A stretch of DNA of 64,000 nucleotides, taken from positions 62,001 to 126,000 of the forward strand of contig CAXMQS010000092.1 of the NCBI GenBank assembly GCA_964195995.1. The letters run 5' to 3'. This DNA is from CAXMQS01 sp964195995. GTDB taxonomy: Bacteria; Actinomycetota; Acidimicrobiia; Spongiisociales; JAOTWH01. Positions 8,186 to 16,694 of this stretch are shown in pieces. How positions within the stretch are numbered: the first letter of the stretch is position 1; every line of letters begins with the position of its first letter. Under the pieces are notes generated by a model. That model did no database searches and was not told the origin of the DNA. It worked only from the letters and a program-made list of their open reading frames with translations. Made by a program: the position numbers and the translations under genes.

Positions 8186-11100
8186 TCCTCGGAGGAAGGC
8201 CACAGTGTACGGAGAAGCTCGTGTAGGCGGCCAACGACCGGCGAGTCGGGCAACGGCAGAAAGAGCTCGGAGCCTCGGTAGACATGGCCGGGGGCCAGCC
8301 GTTGCAGTCGAACCTCGCCCGACGTGCTGAGGTGAACGGGACTGAGCTTGACTTCCCGCTTCAGCCCGACGATCTCAGCCAACCCGATCCGCTTGGCATC
8401 GACCCGCAGTCGGGCGACATCGAGCAACAGCGTGACCTCAGGCGGTAGCGGCCCATATCGATCGTGCCACTCCGTGGCGACGTCGACGATGGCCTCCTCG
8501 GACGAAGCAACTGCCAGCCGGCGATAGGCCTCCAACCGCGACCCTTGATCGCTCACGTAGTCCTCGGGAAGGTGAGCGTCGACGGCCAGGTCGATGCGCA
8601 CCTGCGGCTCAGGAGGCGGCTCGGGCGGACGGTTCTGCAGTTCGGCCACTGCCTCGGCGACCAGCTCGGCATACAGGTCGAGGCCAACTGCATCGACGTG
8701 ACCCGATTGCATCTCCCCGAGGATGCTCCCCGCTCCCCGTATCTGGAGATCTCGGTACGCCAGCTCGAAGCCCGACCCGAGGTCGGTGGCCTGGCCGATC
8801 GCCTCGAGCCGACGGTACGCCTCGTCCGTCAGTCCGCGCTCGGGCGCGTGGAAGAGGTAGGCGTAGGCGCGTTGCGACGACCGGCCGACCCTCCCCCGCA
8901 ACTGATAGAGCTGAGCAAGGCCGAGCATCTCCGACCGTTCGACGATGAGCGTGTTGACGGCCGGAAGGTCGAGCCCCGACTCGATGATCGTTGTGGAGAC
9001 CAAGACGTCGTACTCGCCGGCCCAGAAATCGAGCATCACCTGTTCCAGCTGTCCCTCCGACATCTGGCCGTGGGCAACTGCGTACCTGGCGTCGGGAACT
9101 AGCGACCGCAGTCGCTCGGTTGCATGCTCGATCGACTGAACTCGATTGTGCACGTAGAACACCTGCCCCTCGCGCAGCAGCTCTCGTCTGATAGCTGCAG
9201 AAACCGTCGGCGAGTCGTATGGCCCGACGTAGGTGAGAATCGGGTGGCGATCCTCGGGAGCGGTCCGGATGTGACTCACCGGCCGAATGCCGGACAAGGC
9301 CATCTCCAACGTCCTCGGGATCGGCGTTGCCGTTAGCGTCAGCACATCGACGTCGGTGCGCAGCTCCTTGATCCTGTCCTTGGCCGTCACGCCGAAGCGC
9401 TGCTCCTCGTCGATCACCAGCAGGCCAAGCTTGCTGAAGGCGATGTCGCCGGACAGCAGGCGATGGGTGCCGACGACCACATCGACGTCTCCAGAGGCAA
9501 GGCCCACCAGCACTTCCTTCTGCTGCCGCCCGGTCAGGAAGCGGCTGAGAACCTCGACCCTTACCCCGAAGCGCCCGAACCGCTCCGAGAAGGTCTCGAA
9601 GTGCTGCTGAGCCAGCAGCGTCGTCGGCACAAGGACGGCCACCTGGCTGTCCTGCTCGGCAACCTTGAACGCAGCTCGCATCGCCACCTCGGTCTTGCCG
9701 AACCCGACGTCCCCGAAGATCAAGCGATCCATTGGCGTTGCCGACTCGAGGTCCTCCTTTACGTCGGCGATGGCCGTGATCTGATCGGGCGTCTCCTCGA
9801 ATGGGAATGCCAACTCGAACTCGCGCTGGAAGGGCGTGTCGCCCGGGTACGCCACCCCGACTGCGGCCGCTCGTTTCTGAGCCAGCCTGACCACCCGCTC
9901 GGCGACAGCGGCCAGCTCCTGCTTGACCCTCCCCCTGGTGTTCGACCAGTCGGTCCCCCCCATCCGGGACAATCGTGGCGCCTCGCCTCCGCTGTATCGC
10001 CTGACGGCCGCTAGCTGGTCTGTGGGGACATAAAGCCGATCTTTGCCGGCGTAGGCGACGATGAGGTAGTCCCTCTCGATACCCGCGACCGTCTGGGTGG
10101 TGAGGCCCTCGAAGCGACCGATGCCGTGATGGTGGTGAACGACGTAGTCGCCGGCCCGCAGGTCGTTGTAGCCAGCTCCGACCTCACTCGCCCGTGCCGT
10201 GACGCGACGGTGTGCCCGCTGACGACCGGCGATCTCCCTCTCGCCGAGAACGGCGAGGCTCTCACTGACGAAGCCCAGGTGGATACCGCTCGAAATCACC
10301 GCCGACTCCACCGAGTCGAGCTCGTGGCGCCGCGGCAGTGAGAAGCCTGCTTCCTCGAGAACGGCGGCGGCCCTGTCGGCTGCGGCCTCGCCGTCCATGG
10401 CGATCACGACCTCGATCTCGTCGGCTCGGAGCTCGGCCAGAGCGGCTGCCAGCGATGGGGCGTCTCCGGGCACAGCGTCAAGGCCTGTCGCTTGCAGCGC
10501 CTTGTCCTCCGGGCGGGTCGGCGCGGGCGGCGCCAGCAGCGCTCCTTCGACCGAGAGATCGAGGTAGAGCGCGGGATGGTCGCCTGCTTCAGGTGCTTCA
10601 GGCCCCCAGGTCGAAGCCAGCGCCGATGCCAGCTCCGCTTCCTCCTTGGTCAGCTCCGTGCTCCTATCGGCGGCCCGAGCGGGATCGAAGACGACAACAG
10701 GAACTCTCACTTCCGAGAGGAGGGAGAGTGGGGGCGCCAGCCACGGCAACCACGACTCGATCCCGGCGAACGTGACTCCCTCGGCGATGCGATCCCAAGT
10801 CGATGCCGCCCACGGCTCGCTAGCCAAGAGGTCTGCTGCCAGCAGCTGGACGTCTGGATCTGGCCGGAGCTCCCGCGCCGGGTAGGCAACGAGGCGTTCG
10901 ATTTCCATCGTCGACCGTTGGGTTACGGTCGAGAACATCCTCAGTTCATCTACGACATCACCGAAGAAGTCGAGCCTCACCGGGTCGAACGCCTGGGCCG
11001 GGAACACGTCGATGATGCTCCCCCGCACCGCGAATTCGCCCCTGGCCTCGACTCGATCTGTTCTGGTGTATCCGGCTGCGGCCAGCGCCTGCTCGATGCC

Positions 11101-11511
11101 CTCTCTGTCGACCTCCGCTCCGGCCTCCACGACAAATGGCCTGTAGTCCGAGGGCGATAGCCGCTGAGCGACGGCTCGCACCGACCCCACGACAACGAGG
11201 CCGGGTTCGCCAATCGACAGCCGGTGCCTGGCCACACTCCGGGCGGCCATGGTCGTCACGTTTGGCGAGACATGCTCGAAGGGCAGCGTTTCCCATGCAG
11301 GCAACAGCGCGACGGTGTCGGTGAAGAGCGCCAAGTCGTCGGCGAGCTGCTCGGCGTCACGCTCGCTGGGTACGACGGCCAGCAAACCGTCCAATCGACT
11401 GGCGGTCGCCGCCAGGCTGATGGCGCGCAGCGACGGCGGCACGGCTATCCGACCGGGGGGGTCGGGGAGCGGCCGCCACCTATTAATGAGCGGGGCGAGT
11501 GGCGCCGCCAA
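8182..11511 (-). CDS. mfd: Transcription-repair coupling factor Mfd
   Basis: A ~1109-residue ATP-dependent translocase that removes stalled RNA polymerase and recruits UvrA. Order of domains: a UvrB-like N-terminus (WETLPFEHVSPN, GEFAVRGSIIDVFPA), a CarD-like polymerase-interaction domain (LRAGDYVVHHHHGIGRFEGL), a RecG-like motor with Walker A GFGKTEVAMRA near residue 600 and DEEQRFG, motif III TLTATPIPRTLEMA, a Q-rich helicase C domain (GRVGRSSQRAYAYL), and a C-terminal UvrA-masking domain. The true start is uncertain. Frame and family length point to TTG 11511, ten bases after the upstream stop; no clear Shine-Dalgarno site is visible. Confidence 0.95.
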   Translation of the reverse strand: MAAPLAPLINRWRPLPDPPGRIAVPPSLRAISLAATASRLDGLLAVVPSERDAEQLADDLALFTDTVALLPAWETLPFEHVSPNVTTMAARSVARHRLSIGEPGLVVVGSVRAVAQRLSPSDYRPFVVEAGAEVDREGIEQALAAAGYTRTDRVEARGEFAVRGSIIDVFPAQAFDPVRLDFFGDVVDELRMFSTVTQRSTMEIERLVAYPARELRPDPDVQLLAADLLASEPWAASTWDRIAEGVTFAGIESWLPWLAPPLSLLSEVRVPVVVFDPARAADRSTELTKEEAELASALASTWGPEAPEAGDHPALYLDLSVEGALLAPPAPTRPEDKALQATGLDAVPGDAPSLAAALAELRADEIEVVIAMDGEAAADRAAAVLEEAGFSLPRRHELDSVESAVISSGIHLGFVSESLAVLGEREIAGRQRAHRRVTARASEVGAGYNDLRAGDYVVHHHHGIGRFEGLTTQTVAGIERDYLIVAYAGKDRLYVPTDQLAAVRRYSGGEAPRLSRMGGTDWSNTRGRVKQELAAVAERVVRLAQKRAAAVGVAYPGDTPFQREFELAFPFEETPDQITAIADVKEDLESATPMDRLIFGDVGFGKTEVAMRAAFKVAEQDSQVAVLVPTTLLAQQHFETFSERFGRFGVRVEVLSRFLTGRQQKEVLVGLASGDVDVVVGTHRLLSGDIAFSKLGLLVIDEEQRFGVTAKDRIKELRTDVDVLTLTATPIPRTLEMALSGIRPVSHIRTAPEDRHPILTYVGPYDSPTVSAAIRRELLREGQVFYVHNRVQSIEHATERLRSLVPDARYAVAHGQMSEGQLEQVMLDFWAGEYDVLVSTTIIESGLDLPAVNTLIVERSEMLGLAQLYQLRGRVGRSSQRAYAYLFHAPERGLTDEAYRRLEAIGQATDLGSGFELAYRDLQIRGAGSILGEMQSGHVDAVGLDLYAELVAEAVAELQNRPPEPPPEPQVRIDLAVDAHLPEDYVSDQGSRLEAYRRLAVASSEEAIVDVATEWHDRYGPLPPEVTLLLDVARLRVDAKRIGLAEIVGLKREVKLSPVHLSTSGEVRLQRLAPGHVYRGSELFLPLPDSPVVGRLHELLRTLWPSSEE

Positions 11512-11521
11512 GAGAGTCAGA

Positions 11522-12328
11522 CTACAGCGGCGGTTCGGCGATCCGCCTGTCGACAACAGCGTCTGGGCGTGCGGCGAACCACTCGCTGGCGGCAACCAGC
11601 ACCCCTTGACCCGCCCGCAGGGCTAGCTCGACGGCCTGGGGATCGTCCCTGTTGGCGCACGCCGCCAGGGCAGCGCCGAAGTACTGCACCGCCGCCGCTG
11701 TGACGTCGGCAAGCGACAAGTGCTCTTCGGCGAAGGCCAGCAATGCGGTTCGATTGAGCGACCACACCCTCTCCGGCCGACCGGTCCACACAGACGCCGC
11801 CCGATAGAGCGCCGGAGGGAACAGGGACCGAACAGACCTCAGGTATGGCCAGAGCTCCGCGTCGGATAAGCCGAGCACGTCGTAGGAAACTCTGGCGGCG
11901 TCGGCGGCGGCGCCGGCGAGTCCATATCTATCTCGTTCCAACAGCCGGCTCGTCGACGGCACGGTTGTCGGGGGCTCTCCCCCATGCATCACCTCGTAGG
12001 TTCCGGGCAGGATCGTCCACCACTCGGGGAGCGTTGTCGTGTCGAGAACCAACAGCTGCAGCGGCGTGTCGAATGGGACCGGTCCGCCGGCGTCCAGCAC
12101 CGCGCGCCGCAGACCCCACGGCTCGTCGAGAGCACCATTCCGGTAGACGTGTATGTCGATGTCCGAGAGGCCGGGAAGGAAGTCGAACGGGCCGTCCCAC
12201 GGCTTGTGGGTCGACCCCTTCCAGATGATGCTCGTATAGCCGGGCAGCCGTTCGGCGGCGGCGTCGGCGATCTTGACCGCGAACTCGCCGATGAGCGCTT
12301 TGTCTCCGGAGCTCGACGGGCCGGTCAT
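11522..12328 (-). CDS. Nucleotidyltransferase-like protein
   Basis: A 268-residue protein. Near residue 35 it has the Pol-beta-type nucleotidyltransferase core: a GS motif (WKGSTHKPWDG) followed by GLSDIDIHVY, the two Asp residues that bind metal. The remaining ~200 residues are mostly helical (RVSYDVLGLSDAELWPYLRSV, EEHLSLADVTAAAVQYFGAALAAC), as in aminoglycoside nucleotidyltransferases and HEPN-linked enzymes. The substrate is unknown. The ATG overlaps the upstream reductase stop as ATGA, fixing the start. It lies between that reductase and mfd, an insertion relative to the mycobacterial gene order. Confidence 0.68.
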   Translation of the reverse strand: MTGPSSSGDKALIGEFAVKIADAAAERLPGYTSIIWKGSTHKPWDGPFDFLPGLSDIDIHVYRNGALDEPWGLRRAVLDAGGPVPFDTPLQLLVLDTTTLPEWWTILPGTYEVMHGGEPPTTVPSTSRLLERDRYGLAGAAADAARVSYDVLGLSDAELWPYLRSVRSLFPPALYRAASVWTGRPERVWSLNRTALLAFAEEHLSLADVTAAAVQYFGAALAACANRDDPQAVELALRAGQGVLVAASEWFAARPDAVVDRRIAEPPL

Positions 12329-13326
12329 CCCGCCGGTCCAGTTTCGATGAAGCCGAATTCCCACAACCACTCGACCGTCCGTCGCAGCGTCGTTGTCAAC
12401 GGGAGATAGGTGATGCCAAGCTCTCGCTCGGCCCGCGAGCCGTCGTAGCGATGGCCATGAAGCAGTGTGCGCACCATGTCCTTGCACATCGGCGACTCCG
12501 ACTTACGCAAGCGCGCCACCCCGGAGGCTGCCCGGCCGGCCGCCATCGCCGCCCAGCCGGGCAGCGATATGACCTTGCGGCGGACACCCGTGATCTCGGA
12601 CAGGATGTCAAGGGCTTCGGTGACGGTGGCGGTTGCGCCGCTCAGGATGTAGCGCTCGCCTGGTCGCCCCTTGTGCAGTGCCGCCATGTGACCTTCGGTG
12701 CAGTCGGCGATATCGATTATGGAGAGCCGGGTATCGACCATGGCTCGCAAATTGCCGTTGAGGTAACCGATGAGGATCTTGGTCGAGCCACCGGCGCGGC
12801 CGGGCCCTTGGACGGACGACGGGTTCACCGAGACCACCTCGACTCCGGAACTCTCCGCCGCTGCGAATACCGCGATTTCTCCTTCGTGCTTGGAGCGCTC
12901 GTACGACGAGAGGTAGGAGCCGCGGTGGGGCGACGTCTCGGACCCGACCGTTCCCTCCGCCTCCCCAATCGCAGCAGCAGACGAGGTGTGGACCACCCGT
13001 TTGACCCCGGCGGCGGCCGCCGCCTCGACGACGTTTACCGAGCCGGTTACGTTGGCCTGGAACAGCGGCGACGGATCGCGCAGGCACATGGCGTTGAGAC
13101 CGGCGAGGTGGAACACCTGGTCGCAACCCTCCATGGCTTCGCGCAGAACGGCGATATCCGAGAGGTCGCCCATGACCGGGTCGGCGCCGGCAGCGATGAG
13201 CAGTTCTCCGCCGGTCCGCGTCCTTGTCAGGGCCCTGACCGGCCCCAGGTCAGGCTCCAGCTGCAGCCTTGAGAGGATGGCGCCCCCAAGGAAGCCCGTT
13301 CCTCCTGTCACGAAGGTGCCGCTCAT
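12325..13326 (-). CDS. NAD(P)-dependent epimerase/dehydratase (extended SDR)
   Basis: A 333-residue extended short-chain dehydrogenase. It has the N-terminal Rossmann motif TGGTGFLG at residues 7-14, GDLSD, and a VFHLAG motif. The catalytic elements are TSSAAAIG (Ser) and the YxxxK-type SSYERSK. The C-terminal half binds the substrate. Relatives include dihydroflavonol-4-reductase-like and nucleoside-sugar epimerases; the actual substrate cannot be read. The neighbours (PgsA, the nucleotidyltransferase) do not name a pathway. ATG at 13326, four bases after the pgsA stop in transcription order. Confidence 0.82.
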   Translation of the reverse strand: MSGTFVTGGTGFLGGAILSRLQLEPDLGPVRALTRTRTGGELLIAAGADPVMGDLSDIAVLREAMEGCDQVFHLAGLNAMCLRDPSPLFQANVTGSVNVVEAAAAAGVKRVVHTSSAAAIGEAEGTVGSETSPHRGSYLSSYERSKHEGEIAVFAAAESSGVEVVSVNPSSVQGPGRAGGSTKILIGYLNGNLRAMVDTRLSIIDIADCTEGHMAALHKGRPGERYILSGATATVTEALDILSEITGVRRKVISLPGWAAMAAGRAASGVARLRKSESPMCKDMVRTLLHGHRYDGSRAERELGITYLPLTTTLRRTVEWLWEFGFIETGPAG

Positions 13327-13330
13327 CGCA

Positions 13331-13867
13331 TCAATGGGCAGCCAGCGAGCGAATCACCTTCGCCGACTTGGCCAGGTAGTCGATGCCCGACGCCACGGTG
13401 ATCACCACTGCGAACAGCATCACCCATTCGTCTGGATAGAAAGCGCCCCACTCACCTGAGGTTCGCAGGATGGCAACGAAGATGGCCACGAATTGCACGG
13501 TGGCCTTGATCTTGCCGAGCATGCTTGGCGGCACCTTCGAGCCGTCGAGAGCGACGATGCCACGCAGGCCCATGATGGCGATCTCTCTGCCGACGATGAC
13601 GAAAGCCGCCCATGCCCAAGCCCGATCAACCTCGACGAGGGCGAAAAGGGTCCCGGCGACCAGCAGCTTGTCTGCGATCGTGTCGAGGAAGGCACCGAGG
13701 ATCGTCGTCTGCTCCCAACGCCGAGCCAGGTAGCCGTCAAGAAAGTCGGTAGTGGCGGCAACGGCGAAGACGATCGAGGCGATGACGTAGAGGTCGGTGA
13801 GGATCAAAGCCATGATGACGGGCACAAGAACCACTCGTGTCCAGGCGATGCGATCCGGAACAGAGAT
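13331..13867 (-). CDS. pgsA: CDP-diacylglycerol-glycerol-3-phosphate phosphatidyltransferase
   Basis: A membrane CDP-alcohol phosphatidyltransferase of about 178 residues making phosphatidylglycerol phosphate. The family motif DG(x)2AR(x)8G(x)3D(x)3D is exact: DGYLARRWEQTTILGAFLDTIADK region, around residues 41-64. About four to five membrane helices follow. The only standard start, GTG 13834, would cut off the conserved N-terminus. Codons upstream encode ISVPDRIAWTRVVLVPVI, which aligns with the family's xxxPNxLTxxRxxLxP. GAGGAGG lies four bases before an ATC at 13867. I therefore place the start at that ATC; it is unusual and should be treated as provisional. Confidence 0.8.
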   Translation of the reverse strand: MSVPDRIAWTRVVLVPVIMALILTDLYVIASIVFAVAATTDFLDGYLARRWEQTTILGAFLDTIADKLLVAGTLFALVEVDRAWAWAAFVIVGREIAIMGLRGIVALDGSKVPPSMLGKIKATVQFVAIFVAILRTSGEWGAFYPDEWVMLFAVVITVASGIDYLAKSAKVIRSLAAH

Positions 13868-13906
13868 ACGGCCTCCTCGAGGGCGATGCTACCCGGGGTC
13901 CGTGCG

Positions 13907-15373
13907 CTAGGTCGCCCAGCCGAAGCTGCGTTCCACAGCCTGATGCCACCTCGCCGCAAGGCGTTCGCGATCTACGGCCGATCGCTGTGGCAGCCAGCGC
14001 TCGTCCTCTTCCCACATGGCGGCCAGTTCGTCCGTGCTCTCCCAGAAACCGACGCCTAGGCCGGCCGCGTATGCGGCACCCAGCACGGTGGTCTCGGTCT
14101 TGCGCGGCCGAACCACCGGCATACCCAACGCGTCGGCCTGCATCTGCATGAGAAGGCTGTTCGCCGTCATCCCTCCATCGACGCGCAGTTCGGCAAGGTC
14201 TGTCGATTGAGCCATAGCGGCGACAACGTCTGCGGCCTGAAACGCCGTCGACTCAAGGGTTGCCCTGGCGATGTGTGCCGCCGTGGTGTAGCGAGTGATG
14301 CCGACGATGACCCCCCTGGCGTCGGGCCGCCAGTAGGGAGCAAAGAGCCCGTTGAAGGCAGGGACCAAGAAGAGGTCGCCGGTGTCGTCGACGGAAGCCG
14401 CCAGCGCCTCGACCTCCGGGGCTGCATCGATGAGACCGAGACCGTCACGCAGCCATTGCACCGCGGCCCCGGCGATCGCCACAGATCCCTCGAGCGCGTA
14501 GACAGGAGCTTCCCCTTCGATGTGGTAGCCGACCGTCGAGAGCAAGCCACTGGTCGACTGGACGACATCGGTACCGGTGTTGACGAGCAAGAAGCAACCC
14601 GTTCCGTATGTGTTCTTGGCGGCGCCAAGAGCGAATCCGGCCTGGCCGAAGAGAGCAGCTTGTTGGTCACCGAGGATCGCCGCCAAGGGGACACCATCGA
14701 GCACGCCGCGGCACTCGCCGAGGCTGCCGCTCGAGGTAACGATGGTGGGAAGAGCTCTGACGGAAACTCCGAAGGCATCGCACAGCTCCGGCTCCCAACT
14801 GAGGGATCGCAGGCCCATCAGCATGGTGCGCGAGGCGTTCGTCGGATCGGTGATGCTTTCCCCCGTGAGGTTCCACGCCAGCCAGGCGTCGATCGTCCCG
14901 AGATGGGCTCTCTCCGTTGCGTCACGAAGCCCGGCGACGTTGTCAAGCAGCCATCGCATCTTTGGCGCTGAGAAGTACGTTGACAAGGGCAAGCCGGTCG
15001 TCTCACGGAACCGATCCGGCCCCTCTTCTCCTCCGAGCTCCCGGCACAGCTCGTCGGTGCGGGTGTCCTGCCACACGATCGCAGGCGCCAACGGCGTGCC
15101 CGAGTCGTCCCAGGCCACCGTGGTCTCTCGCTGGTTGGTGATGCCGACGGCAGCCAAGTCGGTGGCGGCGAGACCGGCGGTCGCCAGCGCATCCGATATC
15201 ACCGCCTCGCAGTTGGACCAGATCTCGGCGGCGTCGTGCTCGACCAGACCCGGCGCTGGGAACGACTGACCATGCTCGCGCTGTTCCATGGCAACGATGG
15301 CCCCCGAGTGGTCAACGACAACGAACCGAGTTGAAGTCGTCCCCTGGTCGAGTGCGCCGACGAACTCGCTCAC
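13907..15373 (-). CDS. glpK: Glycerol kinase
   Basis: A 488-residue FGGY-family kinase phosphorylating glycerol to glycerol-3-phosphate. Signatures are GALDQGTTSTRFVVVD at the N-terminus, ITNQRETTVAWD, the IVWQDTRT block, and the STYFSAPKMRWLLDN segment. Also present are GDQQAALFGQAGFALGAAKNTYGTGCFLL, the FGGY C-terminal motif region around ELRVDGGMTANSLLMQMQAD, and NGLFAPYWRPDARG. The GTG start overlaps the pth stop as GTGA. Its product feeds phospholipid synthesis, and pgsA, which uses glycerol-3-phosphate, lies immediately downstream, so the pair makes metabolic sense. glpK is not in this position in the mycobacterial order. Confidence 0.95.
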   Translation of the reverse strand: MSEFVGALDQGTTSTRFVVVDHSGAIVAMEQREHGQSFPAPGLVEHDAAEIWSNCEAVISDALATAGLAATDLAAVGITNQRETTVAWDDSGTPLAPAIVWQDTRTDELCRELGGEEGPDRFRETTGLPLSTYFSAPKMRWLLDNVAGLRDATERAHLGTIDAWLAWNLTGESITDPTNASRTMLMGLRSLSWEPELCDAFGVSVRALPTIVTSSGSLGECRGVLDGVPLAAILGDQQAALFGQAGFALGAAKNTYGTGCFLLVNTGTDVVQSTSGLLSTVGYHIEGEAPVYALEGSVAIAGAAVQWLRDGLGLIDAAPEVEALAASVDDTGDLFLVPAFNGLFAPYWRPDARGVIVGITRYTTAAHIARATLESTAFQAADVVAAMAQSTDLAELRVDGGMTANSLLMQMQADALGMPVVRPRKTETTVLGAAYAAGLGVGFWESTDELAAMWEEDERWLPQRSAVDRERLAARWHQAVERSFGWAT

Positions 15374-15948
15374 AGCGGTCCCTGATCCCCCGACAGTTGC
15401 CGTGCTGCCTCGGGACCTTCCGAGATAAAGGCCTCGACACTGTCGGCGGCCTCTTCGACCAATACGCCGACGCTTGGGACCTCTCTCGAGGTGAAGCGGC
15501 GGAGCACGAAGGCGGCTGGGTCCATAGCGCCGGGCGGTCGACCCACGCCGATCTTGAGTCGCCAGAATTCAGGCGACCCCAGCGATCCGATGACCGAGGT
15601 GACTCCGTTGTGACCACCTGCTCCCCTGCCGAACTGCACACGCAGCTTGGCGAAGGGGAGGTCGATGTCGTCGTGGACAACGAGCAGTTGATCCTCGGTG
15701 ATGTCGAAATAGTTCAGCAGCGGTGCGACGACCTGGCCGGAGTGGTTCATGGCAACGTTGGGAAGGACCAGCTGAGCCGAATCGTCCCCTGCACCGAGCT
15801 GCGCTACGAGCGCTCGGATCCCGCGGCGAGCTCTCCTGAACCTGAGGTCGTTGCGGTGGGCGACTCGAGCAACGGCTTCAGCACCGACGTTGTGACGCGT
15901 GCCTTCGAATTCGGCCTCGGGATTGCGGAGCCCAACGACGAGGCGCAG
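15370..15948 (-). CDS. pth: Peptidyl-tRNA hydrolase, probable CTG start
   Basis: A 192-residue enzyme releasing peptides from drop-off peptidyl-tRNA. The N-terminal third lies upstream of the first ATG (15750). The open frame continues back to a CTG that directly follows the rplY TAG, with GGAGGG four bases before it. The extended protein reads LRLVVGLRNPEAEFEGTRHNVG..., matching the family's GLGNPGxxYxxTRHNVG. The catalytic residues are kept: the GNP Asn, the TRHN His, MNHSG, VHDDIDLP and GGHNG. Two glycines of GLGNPG are changed to Arg and Glu, and the usual KP before the MN motif is LP. Length with the CTG start equals normal Pth. Confidence 0.87.
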   Translation of the reverse strand: MRLVVGLRNPEAEFEGTRHNVGAEAVARVAHRNDLRFRRARRGIRALVAQLGAGDDSAQLVLPNVAMNHSGQVVAPLLNYFDITEDQLLVVHDDIDLPFAKLRVQFGRGAGGHNGVTSVIGSLGSPEFWRLKIGVGRPPGAMDPAAFVLRRFTSREVPSVGVLVEEAADSVEAFISEGPEAARQLSGDQGPL

Positions 15949-16614
15949 CTAACCCTCCGCTTCGGGTTGAGCGGCTTCTTCGCCTTCGTCTGCCTCGACG
16001 GGCTCGATCGGCAGGCCCTCTTCGTCGAGCTCGACCTCAACTTCGGGCTCGGCTTCGATGCGGGGCGCCTGCACCGTGAAGAGCGTTGTGCCCGGGTCGT
16101 CCACGAAGGTGACGCCTTCGATGGCATCAAGGCTGTCGAGACTCATCGATTCGCCAATGTGGAGGCCGGTGATGTCGATCTCGATGGAGGGCGGGATCGC
16201 AGTCGGCAACGCCTCAACGGTGATCTGGGTCCGGACCGACTCCAGGATGCCACCGTCCTCGCGAACGCCGATGGGAACACCGACGGGCTGGATGGCGACC
16301 TCGGCCTGGATGGTTTCGGTGAGTGAGATCTTGACGAAATCGAGGTGAATGATGTCGCCGCGAACGGGGTGGCGCTGTAGTCCTCGGGCGACCGTGAGAA
16401 CCGAGGTGCTGCCGACCTCGAGGTCGATAAGAGCGTTGAGCCCTGCGTCGCTGTGCAGCGCCGCGTATAGATCGCGCTCGCTGATGGTGACAGGAAGATT
16501 CGCCTGATCGCGGCCATAGACGACCGCGGGCACCTGGCCCAGCCGGCGCATGCGCCGCGCCACCCGACTACCGCTATCGCCGCGCTCTTCAGCGCGAAGT
16601 GTTACCCGTTCCAT
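15949..16614 (-). CDS. rplY: 50S ribosomal protein bL25, CTC form
   Basis: A 221-residue bL25 of the long CTC type. The 5S rRNA-binding N-terminal domain comes first (RGDSGSRVARRMRRLGQVPAVVYGRD, residues 10-36). It is followed by the TL5/CTC beta domain (VRGDIIHLDFVKISLTETIQAEVAIQPVG) and an acidic Glu-rich tail (EVEVELDEEGLPIEP...). It binds 5S rRNA in the large subunit and is linked to stress tolerance in other bacteria. ATG 16614 has AGGAG eight bases upstream. Its stop is immediately followed by the CTG start of pth, the usual rplY-pth pair. Confidence 0.95.
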   Translation of the reverse strand: MERVTLRAEERGDSGSRVARRMRRLGQVPAVVYGRDQANLPVTISERDLYAALHSDAGLNALIDLEVGSTSVLTVARGLQRHPVRGDIIHLDFVKISLTETIQAEVAIQPVGVPIGVREDGGILESVRTQITVEALPTAIPPSIEIDITGLHIGESMSLDSLDAIEGVTFVDDPGTTLFTVQAPRIEAEPEVEVELDEEGLPIEPVEADEGEEAAQPEAEG

Positions 16615-16694
16615 CGAAAGACTCCTGGCGAACGCCTGAGGACTGCATTATCGCAACAGAGACCGCACCTGACCAAACGGTTCGGCCAGGCCTC

